A program made the position numbers and the translations under genes. Positions 21,592-36,500 of a stretch of 64,000 nt of DNA are shown one piece after another. The stretch comes from an uncultured Bacteroidota bacterium. Its GTDB lineage: Bacteria; Bacteroidota; Bacteroidia; Flavobacteriales; Flavobacteriaceae. Location: the NCBI GenBank assembly GCA_902523665.1, contig CABZAD010000001.1:41902-105901 (forward strand). Direction: 5' to 3'. The number at the start of each line of letters is the position of its first letter. Position 1 is the stretch's first letter. The notes beneath the pieces are model-generated. The model saw only the letters and a program-made list of their open reading frames with translations, ran no database searches and was not told the DNA's origin.

Positions 21592-21993
21592 TTATTCATC
21601 GTCGCTTTCAAAATCAACATCTGCAAAGTCTTTCTCCTCTTCTTTTTCGTTATTCTCTTCAGTTGATTCAGATTCAACCTTCATTTCTTTTTTCTTATCA
21701 AAATCTTTATCATGCTTTTCACTTATAACCTCTTCACCCTTATTCTTAATAATAAAGTCACAAGTCTCTTTAAGCGAAGAATTAAATTCAGCAAAGTCCT
21801 CTTTATAAAGATAAATTTTATGTTTTTTGTAGTAGAAAGTTCCATCTTCATTAGTGAATTTTTTACTTTCAGTAATTGTTAAATAATAATCACCAGCTTT
21901 AGTTTCTCTTACATCAAAAAAATAAGTTCTTCTTCCAGCTCTTAATGCATTTGAAAATATTTCCTCAGCATTGTAATCGTTTTGATTTTGCAT
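21592..21993 (-). CDS. PUR-alpha-like DUF3276 family protein with acidic C-terminal tail
   Basis: 'EEIFSNALRAGRRTYFFDVRETKAGDYYLTITESKK' is typical DUF3276; Glu/Asp-rich tail. Confidence 0.88.
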   Translation of the reverse strand: MQNQNDYNAEEIFSNALRAGRRTYFFDVRETKAGDYYLTITESKKFTNEDGTFYYKKHKIYLYKEDFAEFNSSLKETCDFIIKNKGEEVISEKHDKDFDKKKEMKVESESTEENNEKEEEKDFADVDFESDDE

Positions 21994-22024
21994 AATTTTT
22001 TATTTTAACCAAATATAATCAAAT

Positions 22025-23794
22025 CTACTCATTAATCTCACTGTTTTGCTTGAGGTATAGATCCTTATAATATCCGTCATTTTTAACTAATTCATTGTGG
22101 ATTCCACTTTGAATTATTTTTCCATTATCTAGTACAATAATATTATCAGCATCCTTAACACATGAAACTCTGTGGCTAATTATTATTAGTGTCTTTTTTT
22201 GAAGATTATTTTTTAAATTTTTAAGAATTCTATCCTCAGTATCTGAGTCCAAATTGGAAAAACAATCATCAAATAAATATATTTCAGAATCTTTAATAAA
22301 TGACCTTGCAATGGAAATTCTTTGAGCTTGACCTCCAGACAATGTTACACCTCTTTCACCCAAGATGGTATCATAACCATTTTCAAATTTCCTAATTTCA
22401 AGATCAATTTGTGCTAGTTTAGCTGCATCAATTATTTCACCCATTGATGAGTTTGGGTTACCAAACTCAATATTTTTTTGTATGCTTTCAGAGAATAAAA
22501 AATTATCTTGTGGGACATAGCTAATTAAACTTCTTAATTCGCTTATCTCAATAGACTTTAAATTTTTATCACCAATCAAAATATCTCCCTTTAGAGGGTC
22601 ATATATTCTTGAAATTAAATCCACTAATGATGTTTTTCCAGACCCTATCTTTCCAACAATACCTAATACTTTACCAGATTTAATTTTAAGATTAAATGAC
22701 TTAAAAATTTCTATTCCTGTTTGATCATATTTGAAATCAACATTTTTGAAGGTAATATCCTTATTTTTAATTTTCCCCAATCTAGTCTTTCCATTTTGTA
22801 ATGAGGTTTTTGAGTCTAAAAACTCATTTATTCTTTTTTGAGAAGCTTCTGCCTGTTTTAATATTGATGTAACCCAACCTACTAGAGTCACTGGCCAAGT
22901 CAACATATTTACATAAATAATAAATTCAGCAATTACTCCAATTTCAATATTACCATCAACAAATTCTTTACCACCTATGTAAATAACAATTAAATTACTT
23001 AACCCAATTAAGAAAAGTATAATTGGAAAAAACCAAGCTTGGATTTTTGCAAGACTCAAGCTATTTTTAAAACTATTAAGTGCATATTTATCGAACTTAT
23101 TTAAAATAATGTTTTGAATGTTAAATGATTTCAATACAGATATTCCACTGAAACTTTCTTGAGAATATGTTGAAAGATCCGAAAGACTTTCTTGAACTAA
23201 AGTACTCTTCTTATTGATAAGATTACTTATTCTGTAGATAAAAACTGACAAAATAGGTAAAGGAATTAAACTGAAAATTGTAAGTTTTGGAGCAACACTG
23301 TACATGTAAAATATTATAATTATAAATAGCACTATAGCATTGGTTCCATACATCAACACTGGACCATAGTACATTCTCACCTTACTGACATCTTCACTAA
23401 TTCTGTTCATCAAATCTCCTGTCCTATTCTTTTTATAAAATACTTGATCAAGCGATTGATAATGGGAGAAAATTTCATTTTTAACATCAAATTCTATGAA
23501 TCTTGAAACATTAATTATTGTTTGTCTCATTAAGAATGTAAAGAAACCAGAAATAAGAGATGCTCCTATAATCAAAACTATATTAAAAAAAAGAACATCT
23601 TTAAGTTCATTCGAAGAAATATTACTTAAGCTGAGATAATTTTCAATTGTTGTCATTGAATCTCCAACAAGTCTAGGAGTAACTAGAGAAAACACTCTTG
23701 ATATTATTGTAATAAGCAAACCGAGTAGAAGCTTACCTTTATACTTTAGAAGAAATTTATTTAATCTCTTTAATTCTCTCATCCTCAAAGACAA
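22025..23794 (-). CDS. ABC transporter, fused permease/ATPase (MsbA-like)
   Basis: TM domain then 'GKIGSGKTSLVDLISRIYDP', 'LSGGQAQRISIARSFIKDSEIYLFDD'. Confidence 0.92.
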   Translation of the reverse strand: MSLRMRELKRLNKFLLKYKGKLLLGLLITIISRVFSLVTPRLVGDSMTTIENYLSLSNISSNELKDVLFFNIVLIIGASLISGFFTFLMRQTIINVSRFIEFDVKNEIFSHYQSLDQVFYKKNRTGDLMNRISEDVSKVRMYYGPVLMYGTNAIVLFIIIIFYMYSVAPKLTIFSLIPLPILSVFIYRISNLINKKSTLVQESLSDLSTYSQESFSGISVLKSFNIQNIILNKFDKYALNSFKNSLSLAKIQAWFFPIILFLIGLSNLIVIYIGGKEFVDGNIEIGVIAEFIIYVNMLTWPVTLVGWVTSILKQAEASQKRINEFLDSKTSLQNGKTRLGKIKNKDITFKNVDFKYDQTGIEIFKSFNLKIKSGKVLGIVGKIGSGKTSLVDLISRIYDPLKGDILIGDKNLKSIEISELRSLISYVPQDNFLFSESIQKNIEFGNPNSSMGEIIDAAKLAQIDLEIRKFENGYDTILGERGVTLSGGQAQRISIARSFIKDSEIYLFDDCFSNLDSDTEDRILKNLKNNLQKKTLIIISHRVSCVKDADNIIVLDNGKIIQSGIHNELVKNDGYYKDLYLKQNSEINE

Positions 23795-23869
23795 ATATAA
23801 ACTTTATTAATTCTATTAAATTTTAATTATATCCTAATTATTGACTAATTTTGATTTAGTTCTTTAGAG

Positions 23870-24760
23870 ATGTTAAACAGAAGACATATTCGTACTTTAG
23901 TCATTCAATCTGTATACTCAAATTCAATAGAGTTAATAGACAGTAAATCTTTAAAAACATACATAAGTAAAAGTTCTTCAACCTCAATAGATCTTCTCTA
24001 TTGTGTAATTGATCTTATCAAGGAGATTAATATTCACTTTAATAATCTTGAGTCTAAAAAGTTTAGTTGTTCATTCATAAGCAAGAATCCATATTTTTTC
24101 TTTTTTAACAAATTAAGTCCAAAGAATTTTAAGAGAAATAATCTAATTAATTGGGATTTAAACTTAAACTACATTATTGAGTTTCAGGATGATTTAATTC
24201 AATTAAATAAAAAATATATTGATTCTGGCAGTAATGATAATCTAGGCTTTTTTATTGAATCTTATTCAAACGTAATTGCTCAATCTAATCTTCTAAATGA
24301 TTTTTTTGAGGATCAAAATATAAATTGGGTTAATGATCTCCCATATGTAAATTCATTTATTATAAATAATATTGAAAAGGTTGATACTCAAAATATAGAC
24401 TCATTCAGCCTCCCTAATTTACATGACTATCAAGATGAAATTGAATTTGGTCAAGAGCTTCTTAGCCAAGTTATAAGAGAGTATGATAATTTAAAAGAAC
24501 ATCTTGTTGGAAGAACACCTAATTGGGAGTCAGACAGAATAGCAAAAATTGATCATATAATATTAATTACATCAATTGCTGAACTTTTATATTTTCCTTC
24601 AATACCAACTAAAGTATCCTTAAATGAGTATATAGAAATTGCTAAAGAGTTTTCGTCTCCAAGCTCTGGAAAGTTTGTCAATGGTGTCATTGATAATATT
24701 GTGAAAGATTTAACTAATAAAGGTCTAATCGTAAAAAAAGGACGAGGTCTTGTATCGTAA
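23870..24760 (+). CDS. nusB: Transcription antitermination factor NusB (long Bacteroidota form)
   Basis: N-term 'LNRRHIRTLVIQSVYS', C-term 'NWESDRIAKIDHIILITSIAELLYFPSIPTKVSLNEYIEIAKEFSSPSSGKFVNGVID'. Confidence 0.93.
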   Translation: MLNRRHIRTLVIQSVYSNSIELIDSKSLKTYISKSSSTSIDLLYCVIDLIKEINIHFNNLESKKFSCSFISKNPYFFFFNKLSPKNFKRNNLINWDLNLNYIIEFQDDLIQLNKKYIDSGSNDNLGFFIESYSNVIAQSNLLNDFFEDQNINWVNDLPYVNSFIINNIEKVDTQNIDSFSLPNLHDYQDEIEFGQELLSQVIREYDNLKEHLVGRTPNWESDRIAKIDHIILITSIAELLYFPSIPTKVSLNEYIEIAKEFSSPSSGKFVNGVIDNIVKDLTNKGLIVKKGRGLVS

Positions 24761-24788
24761 ATTTTACTAATTTTAACAAAAATATTAA

Positions 24789-25235
24789 ATGATATATTTA
24801 AGAAATTTTTTAACCTTTATAATTCTCTCTTTTTTCTTTTTTGCTTGTGACGAAAGTGCATCAAGTAAAATAAAACTTGATAATAAACCAATTATTCAAA
24901 AAGAATCAAATTATGCTGAGATAACTTTTGATAGAGTTTTTCATGATTTTGGGATGGTTAGCGAAGGAGAGATTGTAAAGACAATCTTTAAATTTACAAA
25001 TACTAGTGAAAATGACTTATATATTGTAGATGCTCTTGGAAGTTGCGGGTGCACTGTACCTAAATATCCAAAAAATGTTCCAATTAAACCTGGTGAAACA
25101 GGGGAAATTGAAGTAAATTTTGACACAAATGGTAGACCTGATTTACAGCAAAAGATGGTAAAAGTTTCAGCTAATACATCTAGTGGTGGACAACTTTTAA
25201 GAATTCAAGCATTTGTTGAACCAAAAATAAACTAA
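24789..25235 (+). CDS. DUF1573 domain lipoprotein
   Basis: Lipobox 'FFFACDE'; 'FDFGMVSEGEIVKTIFKFTNTSENDLYIVDALGSCGCTVPKYPK'-type DUF1573 core. Confidence 0.9.
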   Translation: MIYLRNFLTFIILSFFFFACDESASSKIKLDNKPIIQKESNYAEITFDRVFHDFGMVSEGEIVKTIFKFTNTSENDLYIVDALGSCGCTVPKYPKNVPIKPGETGEIEVNFDTNGRPDLQQKMVKVSANTSSGGQLLRIQAFVEPKIN

Positions 25236-25237
25236 AT

Positions 25238-25507
25238 ATGGAATCTCAATTCCCTTACTTACTTCTTGCAGCTCTTGTCTTTTTATTTTTCATAATAATT
25301 CCTTCTTTTAGGAGAAGCAGTAAAGAGAAAAAGTTTCTAAAAAATCTAAAAAAAGGCGACAGAATTGTAACAACTTCAGGTGTTCATGCGCGAATTAATG
25401 ACTTTGATATAAAAAGTACTACTTGTATTATAGAAACAATGGCTGGTAAGTTAAAAATTGAAAAATCTGCTATTTCAATCGAACTATCATCTAATTTAAA
25501 AACTTAA
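25238..25507 (+). CDS. yajC: Preprotein translocase subunit YajC
   Basis: Single TM, 'FIIIPSFRRSSKEKKFLKNLKKGDRIVTTSGVHARI'. Confidence 0.92.
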   Translation: MESQFPYLLLAALVFLFFIIIPSFRRSSKEKKFLKNLKKGDRIVTTSGVHARINDFDIKSTTCIIETMAGKLKIEKSAISIELSSNLKT

Positions 25508-26544
25508 TGTATAAAATATTAAGAAATTTCCTCTTCCTTTTTGATGCAGAGTTGATCCATGAGTTCTCAGTAAAATTCATTAAAATATTTTTTAATATTC
25601 CTCTAACTAAAACAATTATCAGAAGACTCTTTGTTGTTAATGATTGTAGCTTAGAAAAAAAACTTCTTGGATTAACATTTAAAAACCCGGTTGGTCTTGC
25701 TGCTGGCTTTGATAAGAATGCTGAGTCCTACTCAGAATTTTCTAATTTTGGTTTTGGATTTATAGAAATTGGAACTGTTACTCCTTTACCCCAACCAGGA
25801 AATCCAAAAAAAAGAATCTTTAGACTAGTTGAAGATAAATCTCTAATAAATAGGCTTGGTTTTAACAATAAAGGCCTCAAAGTTATTGCTAAGAATTTAA
25901 AAAGAAGAAGAGACATAATTATCGGCGCCAATATTGGAAAAAACTTTTTTACTAAAAATATTGATGCTCATTATGACTATTTAAAATGTATATCAGAACT
26001 TAATGAATATGTTGATTATTTCGCAGTTAATATAAGCTCTCCAAATACTAAAGGTCTTAGAGATTTTCATGATAAAAAATTATTAAAACCTCTTCTAGAA
26101 AAGTTGGTTAATAAAAACAATTACATGAGGAACAGTAAGCCTTTATTGTTGAAAATATCTCCAGATATAAATAGCCAACAGCTTGATGCTATCATTCAAT
26201 TAGTACTTGAATTAAAAATAGATGGTGTGATAGCCACTAATACTACTATTTCAAGAGATGGGCTTGTGTCTAGACACAAAGAGGAAACAGGAGGACTTAG
26301 TGGAATGAAATTGAGGGATAAAAGTAATTTAATTATTTCTTCTCTAAGAAAAAAGCTTGGTCCAGATTTTCCAATAATTGGAGTTGGAGGTATAATGAAT
26401 GCTGAGGATGCCCTTGTAAAAATTAAATGTGGGGCTGACTTAGTTCAACTTTACACAGGATTTATTTATGAAGGTCCTTCATTAATAAAAAAAATAAATA
26501 ATTTACTTTTAGATCAAGAATTAAATAAAAATTATGAAAAATAA
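25507..26544 (+). CDS. pyrD: Dihydroorotate dehydrogenase (quinone), class 2
   Basis: 'FKNPVGLAAGFDKNAE', 'VNISSPNTKGLRDFHDK', 'IGVGGIMNAEDALVKIKCGADLVQLYTGFIYEGP'. Confidence 0.96.
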   Translation: MYKILRNFLFLFDAELIHEFSVKFIKIFFNIPLTKTIIRRLFVVNDCSLEKKLLGLTFKNPVGLAAGFDKNAESYSEFSNFGFGFIEIGTVTPLPQPGNPKKRIFRLVEDKSLINRLGFNNKGLKVIAKNLKRRRDIIIGANIGKNFFTKNIDAHYDYLKCISELNEYVDYFAVNISSPNTKGLRDFHDKKLLKPLLEKLVNKNNYMRNSKPLLLKISPDINSQQLDAIIQLVLELKIDGVIATNTTISRDGLVSRHKEETGGLSGMKLRDKSNLIISSLRKKLGPDFPIIGVGGIMNAEDALVKIKCGADLVQLYTGFIYEGPSLIKKINNLLLDQELNKNYEK

Positions 26545-28645
26545 ATTCATATTTCTTATAGTATTATTTGCATCATGCAATACAACAACTAATAATGTTG
26601 ACTATCCAATTACAGAAAAAGAAGTAGTTGTTGATACCTATTTCGGAACGGAAATTGAGGACCCATATAGATGGCTTGAAGATGATCTGTCTTTAGATAC
26701 TTCCAACTGGGTTGACAGTCAAAATGAAGTAACATTTAATTATTTAAAATCTATACCATATAGAGATAAATTAAAAAGTAAATTAACTTCAATTTGGAAC
26801 TATGAGAAACAGACTAGTCCATTTATTAGGGGAGAATATACTTATTATTACAGAAATGATGGTCTTCAGAACCAATATGTAGTCTACAGAAAAAAAGATA
26901 ATTCAAATTCAAGTGAAGAAATTTTTTTAGACCCAAATAAATTTTCTGAAGATGGAACAATTTCCCTCAACGGACTTTATTTTTCTGAAGATGGCAAACT
27001 CATTTCATATACAATTTCTGAGGGTGGAAGTGACTGGAGAAAAGCTATAGTTATGGACACTGAAACAAAACAGATTATTGGAGATACACTCACCAATATT
27101 AAATTTAGCGGAATTTCTTGGATTGGAAATAAAGGGTTTTATTATTCATCTTATGATAAACCAAAAGGAAGTGAGCTTTCAGAATACACAGATAGACATA
27201 AACTCTATTACCATGAGTTAAATACAGATCAAAAATCAGATAAAACTGTCTTTGGCGATCAAAGAAAAAAGTATAGATATGTTTCTGGAAATGTTTCTGA
27301 CGATAATAATTTCCTATTTATTTCTGCTTCTAACCTCACTGATGGAAATGAACTATACGTGATTGATCTAAGAAAAAATTCCAATAGATTACAAACCATA
27401 AGTGATGATTCATCCACTGATGATTATGTGGTTGATAATGTAGATGAAACATTTTATATTTTCACAAATCATAATGCACCAAATAAAAGATTAGTAAAGA
27501 CTACTTTAAATAATCTAAAGAGAGAAAATTGGCAAGATGTCATTCCTGAAAGTGAAAATGTTTTTTCAGTAAGTTCTGGAAGTGGATATTTTTTTGCAAG
27601 ATATTTAGTGGACGCATTCTCTCAGGTTTACCAATATAATTATTTTGGAGATTTAGTTAGAAAAGTAGAGCTACCTGGGATTGGAACATCAAGTGGTTTC
27701 TTTGGAGAAAGAGACCAAGAAGAATTATATTTTTCATTTTCAAATTATTACACTCCTGGAAATTTATATTCTTTCAATCCCACAAATGGTGAATATAATA
27801 TTTATTGGAAACCTGAAATTGAATTCAATGCTGATTTGTATACATCAAAACAAGTTTTTTACAAATCTAAGGATGGAACAAAAGTCCCAATGATTATTAC
27901 TCATAAAAAGGATATAGTTTTAGATGGTAAGAATCCAACTATACTATATGGTTATGGTGGTTTTAATATCAGCGTAACTCCAGGTTTTAGTGTTACTAAT
28001 GCTGTCTGGATGGATTTAGGTGGTGTTTATGCTGTTCCAAATATTAGAGGTGGAGGAGAATATGGAAAAGATTGGCATAATTCAGGAACAAGACTAAATA
28101 AGCAAAATGTTTTTGATGATTTTATTGCAGCTGCAGAGTTTCTTATTTCTTCAAATTATACATCTTCTGATTATTTAGCATTAAGAGGTGGCTCAAATGG
28201 AGGGTTATTAGTTGGTGCTGTCATGACTCAAAGGCCAGAATTAATGAAAGTTGCACTTCCCGCAGTGGGAGTTTTGGATATGTTAAGATATCACAAATTT
28301 ACATCTGGAGCTGGTTGGGCATTTGACTATGGTACATCAGAAGAATCAGAAGAGATGTTTAAATATCTTTTGAGTTATTCACCTATTCATAATGTTAAAC
28401 AAAATATAGAATACCCAGCAACTATGATCACTACTGGAGATCATGATGATCGAGTTGTACCAGCTCATTCATTTAAGTTTGCATCTAATCTCCAGGATAA
28501 ACACGTAGGGCAAAATCCAGTTTTAATTCGAATAGAAAAGGAAGCAGGTCATGGTTCAGGTACACCATTAGCAAAAGTTATTGACCAATATGCAGATATT
28601 TATGGATTTACTTTATTTAATATGGGAATAAAGAAGATTAAATAG
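26534..28645 (+). CDS. S9-family prolyl oligopeptidase, predicted lipoprotein
   Basis: Lipobox 'LFASCN'; 'PYRWLEDD'; 'ALRGGSNGGLLVGAVMTQRPELMKVALPAVGVLDMLRYHKF'; catalytic His 'EKEAGHGSGTPLAK'. Confidence 0.94.
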   Translation: MKNKFIFLIVLFASCNTTTNNVDYPITEKEVVVDTYFGTEIEDPYRWLEDDLSLDTSNWVDSQNEVTFNYLKSIPYRDKLKSKLTSIWNYEKQTSPFIRGEYTYYYRNDGLQNQYVVYRKKDNSNSSEEIFLDPNKFSEDGTISLNGLYFSEDGKLISYTISEGGSDWRKAIVMDTETKQIIGDTLTNIKFSGISWIGNKGFYYSSYDKPKGSELSEYTDRHKLYYHELNTDQKSDKTVFGDQRKKYRYVSGNVSDDNNFLFISASNLTDGNELYVIDLRKNSNRLQTISDDSSTDDYVVDNVDETFYIFTNHNAPNKRLVKTTLNNLKRENWQDVIPESENVFSVSSGSGYFFARYLVDAFSQVYQYNYFGDLVRKVELPGIGTSSGFFGERDQEELYFSFSNYYTPGNLYSFNPTNGEYNIYWKPEIEFNADLYTSKQVFYKSKDGTKVPMIITHKKDIVLDGKNPTILYGYGGFNISVTPGFSVTNAVWMDLGGVYAVPNIRGGGEYGKDWHNSGTRLNKQNVFDDFIAAAEFLISSNYTSSDYLALRGGSNGGLLVGAVMTQRPELMKVALPAVGVLDMLRYHKFTSGAGWAFDYGTSEESEEMFKYLLSYSPIHNVKQNIEYPATMITTGDHDDRVVPAHSFKFASNLQDKHVGQNPVLIRIEKEAGHGSGTPLAKVIDQYADIYGFTLFNMGIKKIK

Positions 28646-28646
28646 T

Positions 28647-29726
28647 TTAATCAAAATAGCTAAAACTCTCGTTTGATTTGATACTCTTAAGTGTTTCATA
28701 AATTAACCTGATAACATTTTCAACATCTTCTTTTTGCACCATTTCTACTGTAGTATGCATATATCTTAGGGGAAGAGAAATTAATGCGGATGGTACACCT
28801 CCATTACTGTAGGCAAAAGCATCTGTATCAGTTCCAGTGTATCTTGAGGAAGCAAGTCTTTGATATGGTATCTTATTCTTTTCAGCTATCCTTATGATTT
28901 TCTCTCTAAGATTATTTTGAACTGCAGGAGCATAAGTAATAACTGGACCTTTACCTATTTTTGCATCCCCTTGTTTCTTTGCTTCTATCATTGGTGTTGA
29001 AGTATCATGAGTAACATCAGTAACTATTGCTAAATCAGGCTTTAATGTATTCGTAATCATTTCAGCTCCTCTTAAACCAATTTCTTCTTGAACAGAGTTA
29101 GTTACACACAAACAAAAGGGTAGTTTGTCTTTATTTTCTTTTAATAACCTCGCAACTTCAGCAATCATAAAACCACCTGCTCTATTATCAATAGCTCTAC
29201 AAACAAATTTATTTTTATTAAGAATATGGAAAGAGTCTGGATAAGTTATAACACAACCAACATGAACTCCCATCTTTTCAACTTCTTTTTTATCTTTTGC
29301 TCCAATATCAATAAAAATATTATCAATCTTCGGTGGTGCCTCTTTTGCATGATCTCTAACATGAATCGCAGGCCAACCAAAAACTCCATTTACTATTCCC
29401 TTTTTTGTATGAATATTAACCCATTTTGACGGAGCAATTTGATGATCACTTCCACCATTTCTAATAACATATATAAGACCGTTATCAGTAATAAAATTAA
29501 CATACCAAGAAATTTCGTCAGAGTGACCTTCTATTACAACCTTAAAGTTTTTGTCTGGGTTTATTAATCCTACAGCAGATCCATAATTATCAGTTATAAA
29601 TTCATCAACATAAGGTTTAAGATATTTCATCCAAATTTTTTGTCCATTAGATTCATAACCAGTTGGTGCTGCGTTGTTTAGATATTCTTCAAGAAACTTT
29701 AATGATTTTGCGTTAAGTATTTTCAT
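28647..29726 (-). CDS. M42-family aminopeptidase
   Basis: 'PTGYESNGQKIWMKYLKPYVD', 'VIEGHSDEISWYV', 'CRAIDNRAGGFMIAEV', 'NSVQEEIGLRGAEM', 'YTGTDTDAFAYSNGGVPSALISLPLRYMHTTVEM'. Confidence 0.93.
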   Translation of the reverse strand: MKILNAKSLKFLEEYLNNAAPTGYESNGQKIWMKYLKPYVDEFITDNYGSAVGLINPDKNFKVVIEGHSDEISWYVNFITDNGLIYVIRNGGSDHQIAPSKWVNIHTKKGIVNGVFGWPAIHVRDHAKEAPPKIDNIFIDIGAKDKKEVEKMGVHVGCVITYPDSFHILNKNKFVCRAIDNRAGGFMIAEVARLLKENKDKLPFCLCVTNSVQEEIGLRGAEMITNTLKPDLAIVTDVTHDTSTPMIEAKKQGDAKIGKGPVITYAPAVQNNLREKIIRIAEKNKIPYQRLASSRYTGTDTDAFAYSNGGVPSALISLPLRYMHTTVEMVQKEDVENVIRLIYETLKSIKSNESFSYFD

Positions 29727-29771
29727 AATTTTTAAAAAAATAAAATTAACAATTATTACTAAACATCTTGT

Positions 29772-29779
29772 TAAATTTG
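29772..29779 (+). promoter_or_regulatory. Bacteroidota -7-like box TAAATTTG upstream of the DUF4294 gene
   Basis: taaatttg, 4 nt before the ATG at 29784; no clear -33 TTG. Confidence 0.4.
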
Positions 29780-29783
29780 TGCT

Positions 29784-30437
29784 ATGAAATATTATTTATT
29801 TCTTCTACTTGTTTTTTTTTCAAATATTTTGACTTGTCAAGAAGAGATTGAAGAACTAGATTTCTTATTTCCAGGCGATTCAATTCCTTCAAATACTTTT
29901 ATGCTAGATGAGGTAACAGTTTTCCAGCCATTAAAGTTTTATAATGATGATGAGATTAAAAGGTATGTAATCCTAAGATATAGAGTCAAAAAAGTATATC
30001 CTTATGCAAAACTAGCTTCAGAGAGAATGAATAGAATTGATTCAAGAGTTGATTCAATTAATTCGAAAAGACAGAAAAGGCTTTATCTTAAAAAACTTGA
30101 AAAATTTGTATATAGTGAATTTTCTGATGAGTTAAGAAAGCTTTCTAGATCTCAAGGCAGAATTCTTGTGAAACTCCTAAATCGTCAAACCGGCCTTACT
30201 GCACATAATATCGTATCTGAATATAGAAATAAATTTAGAGCACTTTTATATAATACTGCAGCTTCTTTCTATTCAATTTCTCTTAAAGATGAATACGAGC
30301 CTTTTGAAGATTATGAGGATTACTTAATTGAGGATATTTTACAACGATCATTCTCTGATGGTTCATTAGAAAAACAAGATTATGCACTTGACTTTGATTT
30401 AGATGAATTATACGTGTTTTGGAGAGATAAAAAATAG
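29784..30437 (+). CDS. DUF4294 family protein
   Basis: 'LDEVTVFQPLKFYNDDEIKRYVILRYRVKKVYPYAKLASERM' typical of DUF4294; signal peptide. Confidence 0.88.
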   Translation: MKYYLFLLLVFFSNILTCQEEIEELDFLFPGDSIPSNTFMLDEVTVFQPLKFYNDDEIKRYVILRYRVKKVYPYAKLASERMNRIDSRVDSINSKRQKRLYLKKLEKFVYSEFSDELRKLSRSQGRILVKLLNRQTGLTAHNIVSEYRNKFRALLYNTAASFYSISLKDEYEPFEDYEDYLIEDILQRSFSDGSLEKQDYALDFDLDELYVFWRDKK

Positions 30438-30563
30438 TATTAAAAAACTGTTGATAAGTATTGTAAATCATTAACATTTTACACTCAAACTTTTTTTAAA
30501 TTTGAATGCTTAAGAAAAATCAAAATAAATCTTAAATAAGTTTAATTACTACAAAAAAGATTT

Positions 30564-30571
30564 TATATTTG
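30564..30571 (+). promoter_or_regulatory. Putative rRNA operon promoter, -7 box TATATTTG
   Basis: TAnnTTTG-type element about 155 nt upstream of mature 16S. Confidence 0.55.
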
Positions 30572-30725
30572 CAGCCGCAAAACAATTTTTGTCTACTGCA
30601 ATTTTTTTTTGCAAGTTCATTGAAAATATTGAAAATGACAGCGCGTATCAATTATGATACAAACTAGCAAACCAAACATTTTGAAACATAGTCAATTCAG
30701 AGTCGTATAATTTATTTAAAATACT

Positions 30726-32257
<1,532 letters not shown>

Positions 32258-32347
32258 AGAGAAAGACGACCTGACTATAGCATCAATCCTTTGCGTTTGC
32301 TTGCTGTCATTTTTTTATAATAACCCTTAAGATAGAATCTCGAATAG

Positions 32348-32421
32348 AGTCTCGTAGCTCAGCCGGTTAGAGCGCTACACTGATAATGTAGAGGTCGGCA
32401 GTTCGAGTCTGCCCGAGACTA
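32348..32421 (+). tRNA. tRNA-Ile (GAT)
   Basis: agtctcg/cgagact acceptor pairing; anticodon loop ctGATaa; T-arm gttcgagtc; 3' CCA not encoded. Confidence 0.96.
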
Positions 32422-32443
32422 CTAAATTCCACATTGGAAAAAA

Positions 32444-32517
32444 GGGGGATTAGCTCAGCTGGCTAGAGCGCCTGCCTTGCACGCAGGAGGTCATCGGTTC
32501 GACTCCGATATTCTCCA
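32444..32517 (+). tRNA. tRNA-Ala (TGC)
   Basis: gggggat/attctcc acceptor; anticodon loop ctTGCac; T-arm ggttcgactcc; 3' CCA not encoded. Confidence 0.96.
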
Positions 32518-32737
32518 CAACTTCTTAATGTATGTTAAGAATAAGAGTTCATTGACATATTGAAAATATCAAGTACAATTCATAAATTATTCAGTTATCC
32601 AATTTAATAGTTTTTTGAGATTGTACAGAGTTAACGTAAATAGGTATTTAATATTGTTATTATTAAATACCAGATAATTTTACAATTTAAGAAAGAGTTA
32701 AGAGTTACTTGTAACTTTTTAATAAGTTACAATAGGC

Positions 32738-35546
<2,809 letters not shown>

Positions 35547-35616
35547 GTCTATTGTAACAAACTTTCTTAATGTTAACTTAGATATTTTCAAATGTTATAT
35601 GACCTTATTAAAATTT

Positions 35617-35727
<111 letters not shown>

Positions 35728-35731
35728 CTTA

Positions 35732-35758
35732 TAAAACCATTTTATTAAGGGTTTTTTT
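35732..35758 (+). terminator. Likely rRNA operon intrinsic terminator
   Basis: aaaacc-(attttattaag)-ggtttt stem followed by a T-rich run just downstream of 5S. Confidence 0.6.
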
Positions 35759-36500
35759 ATTTTCTTTTTTTTAGCGGTATTGAGTAAGTAAGTGTATAAT
35801 TGAATCCGCTTCCCCATGTGTTATCATCTGTAACTTTATTGAAACCTGGTATAAAAAGATTATCAAAATTGTCTGGCTTTTTTGTAGATAATAATTTATT
35901 CAGTCTTAGACTAAAACCTAAATAAATATTATTAAAAGTTTCAACTTTAACACCAGCTAAAATCTCCAGCCAGCTTCCGGTTAAATTTGAATGATTAATA
36001 GTTTGATAATTATTATCTACAAAGTTTGAGAAATACGCATCACTATTTCTTATATTGTAACTTTCAATTTTATTTGAAAAATTTGAAGACCCATATCTTA
36101 AACCTAAAAAAATTGCATTATCCATTCCGACCCAATTCTTGAACATATTATAATCAAAACCAAAACGTAGGAAGCTACCTTTAGAATTAAAATTGATATT
36201 TTCATCTTCAACTAATCTGTCTATTATACCATATTCAGCTGCTAGATATAAATTTTCAGTTATCTGTAAATCTCCAACAATTTCATAATTTAAATTGTCT
36301 CCCTCAGATGAAGACTTTATAGGTTTATAAATATCAATACCCAATCTTATCTTATTTATAGTCAATATTTTGTTATCAATAGTTAAACTATCATTTGAAT
36401 CATTTTCTACCTGAGAAAATACCGTTGATGAAGGTATAATCAGACTAATAATGAATAAATATGTTTGTATTTTCTTCATTAAAAATTGAATCTTGTACAA
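35757..36500 (-). CDS. Predicted outer-membrane beta-barrel protein (DUF6048-like)
   Basis: Signal peptide, alternating beta-barrel pattern, downstream of a DUF6452-like gene as usual in Flavobacteria. Confidence 0.7.
   Translation of the reverse strand: MYKIQFLMKKIQTYLFIISLIIPSSTVFSQVENDSNDSLTIDNKILTINKIRLGIDIYKPIKSSSEGDNLNYEIVGDLQITENLYLAAEYGIIDRLVEDENINFNSKGSFLRFGFDYNMFKNWVGMDNAIFLGLRYGSSNFSNKIESYNIRNSDAYFSNFVDNNYQTINHSNLTGSWLEILAGVKVETFNNIYLGFSLRLNKLLSTKKPDNFDNLFIPGFNKVTDDNTWGSGFNYTLTYSIPLKKRK

Noticed and set aside
21521-21808. 95-aa plus-strand Ser/Phe-rich ORF over the DUF3276 tail
   Set aside because: Antisense to the Glu/Lys-rich acidic tail, which automatically yields Ser/Phe-rich reverse translation.
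23870-24760. Unusually long NusB (296 aa)
   Set aside because: An extended N-terminal region is normal for Bacteroidota NusB.
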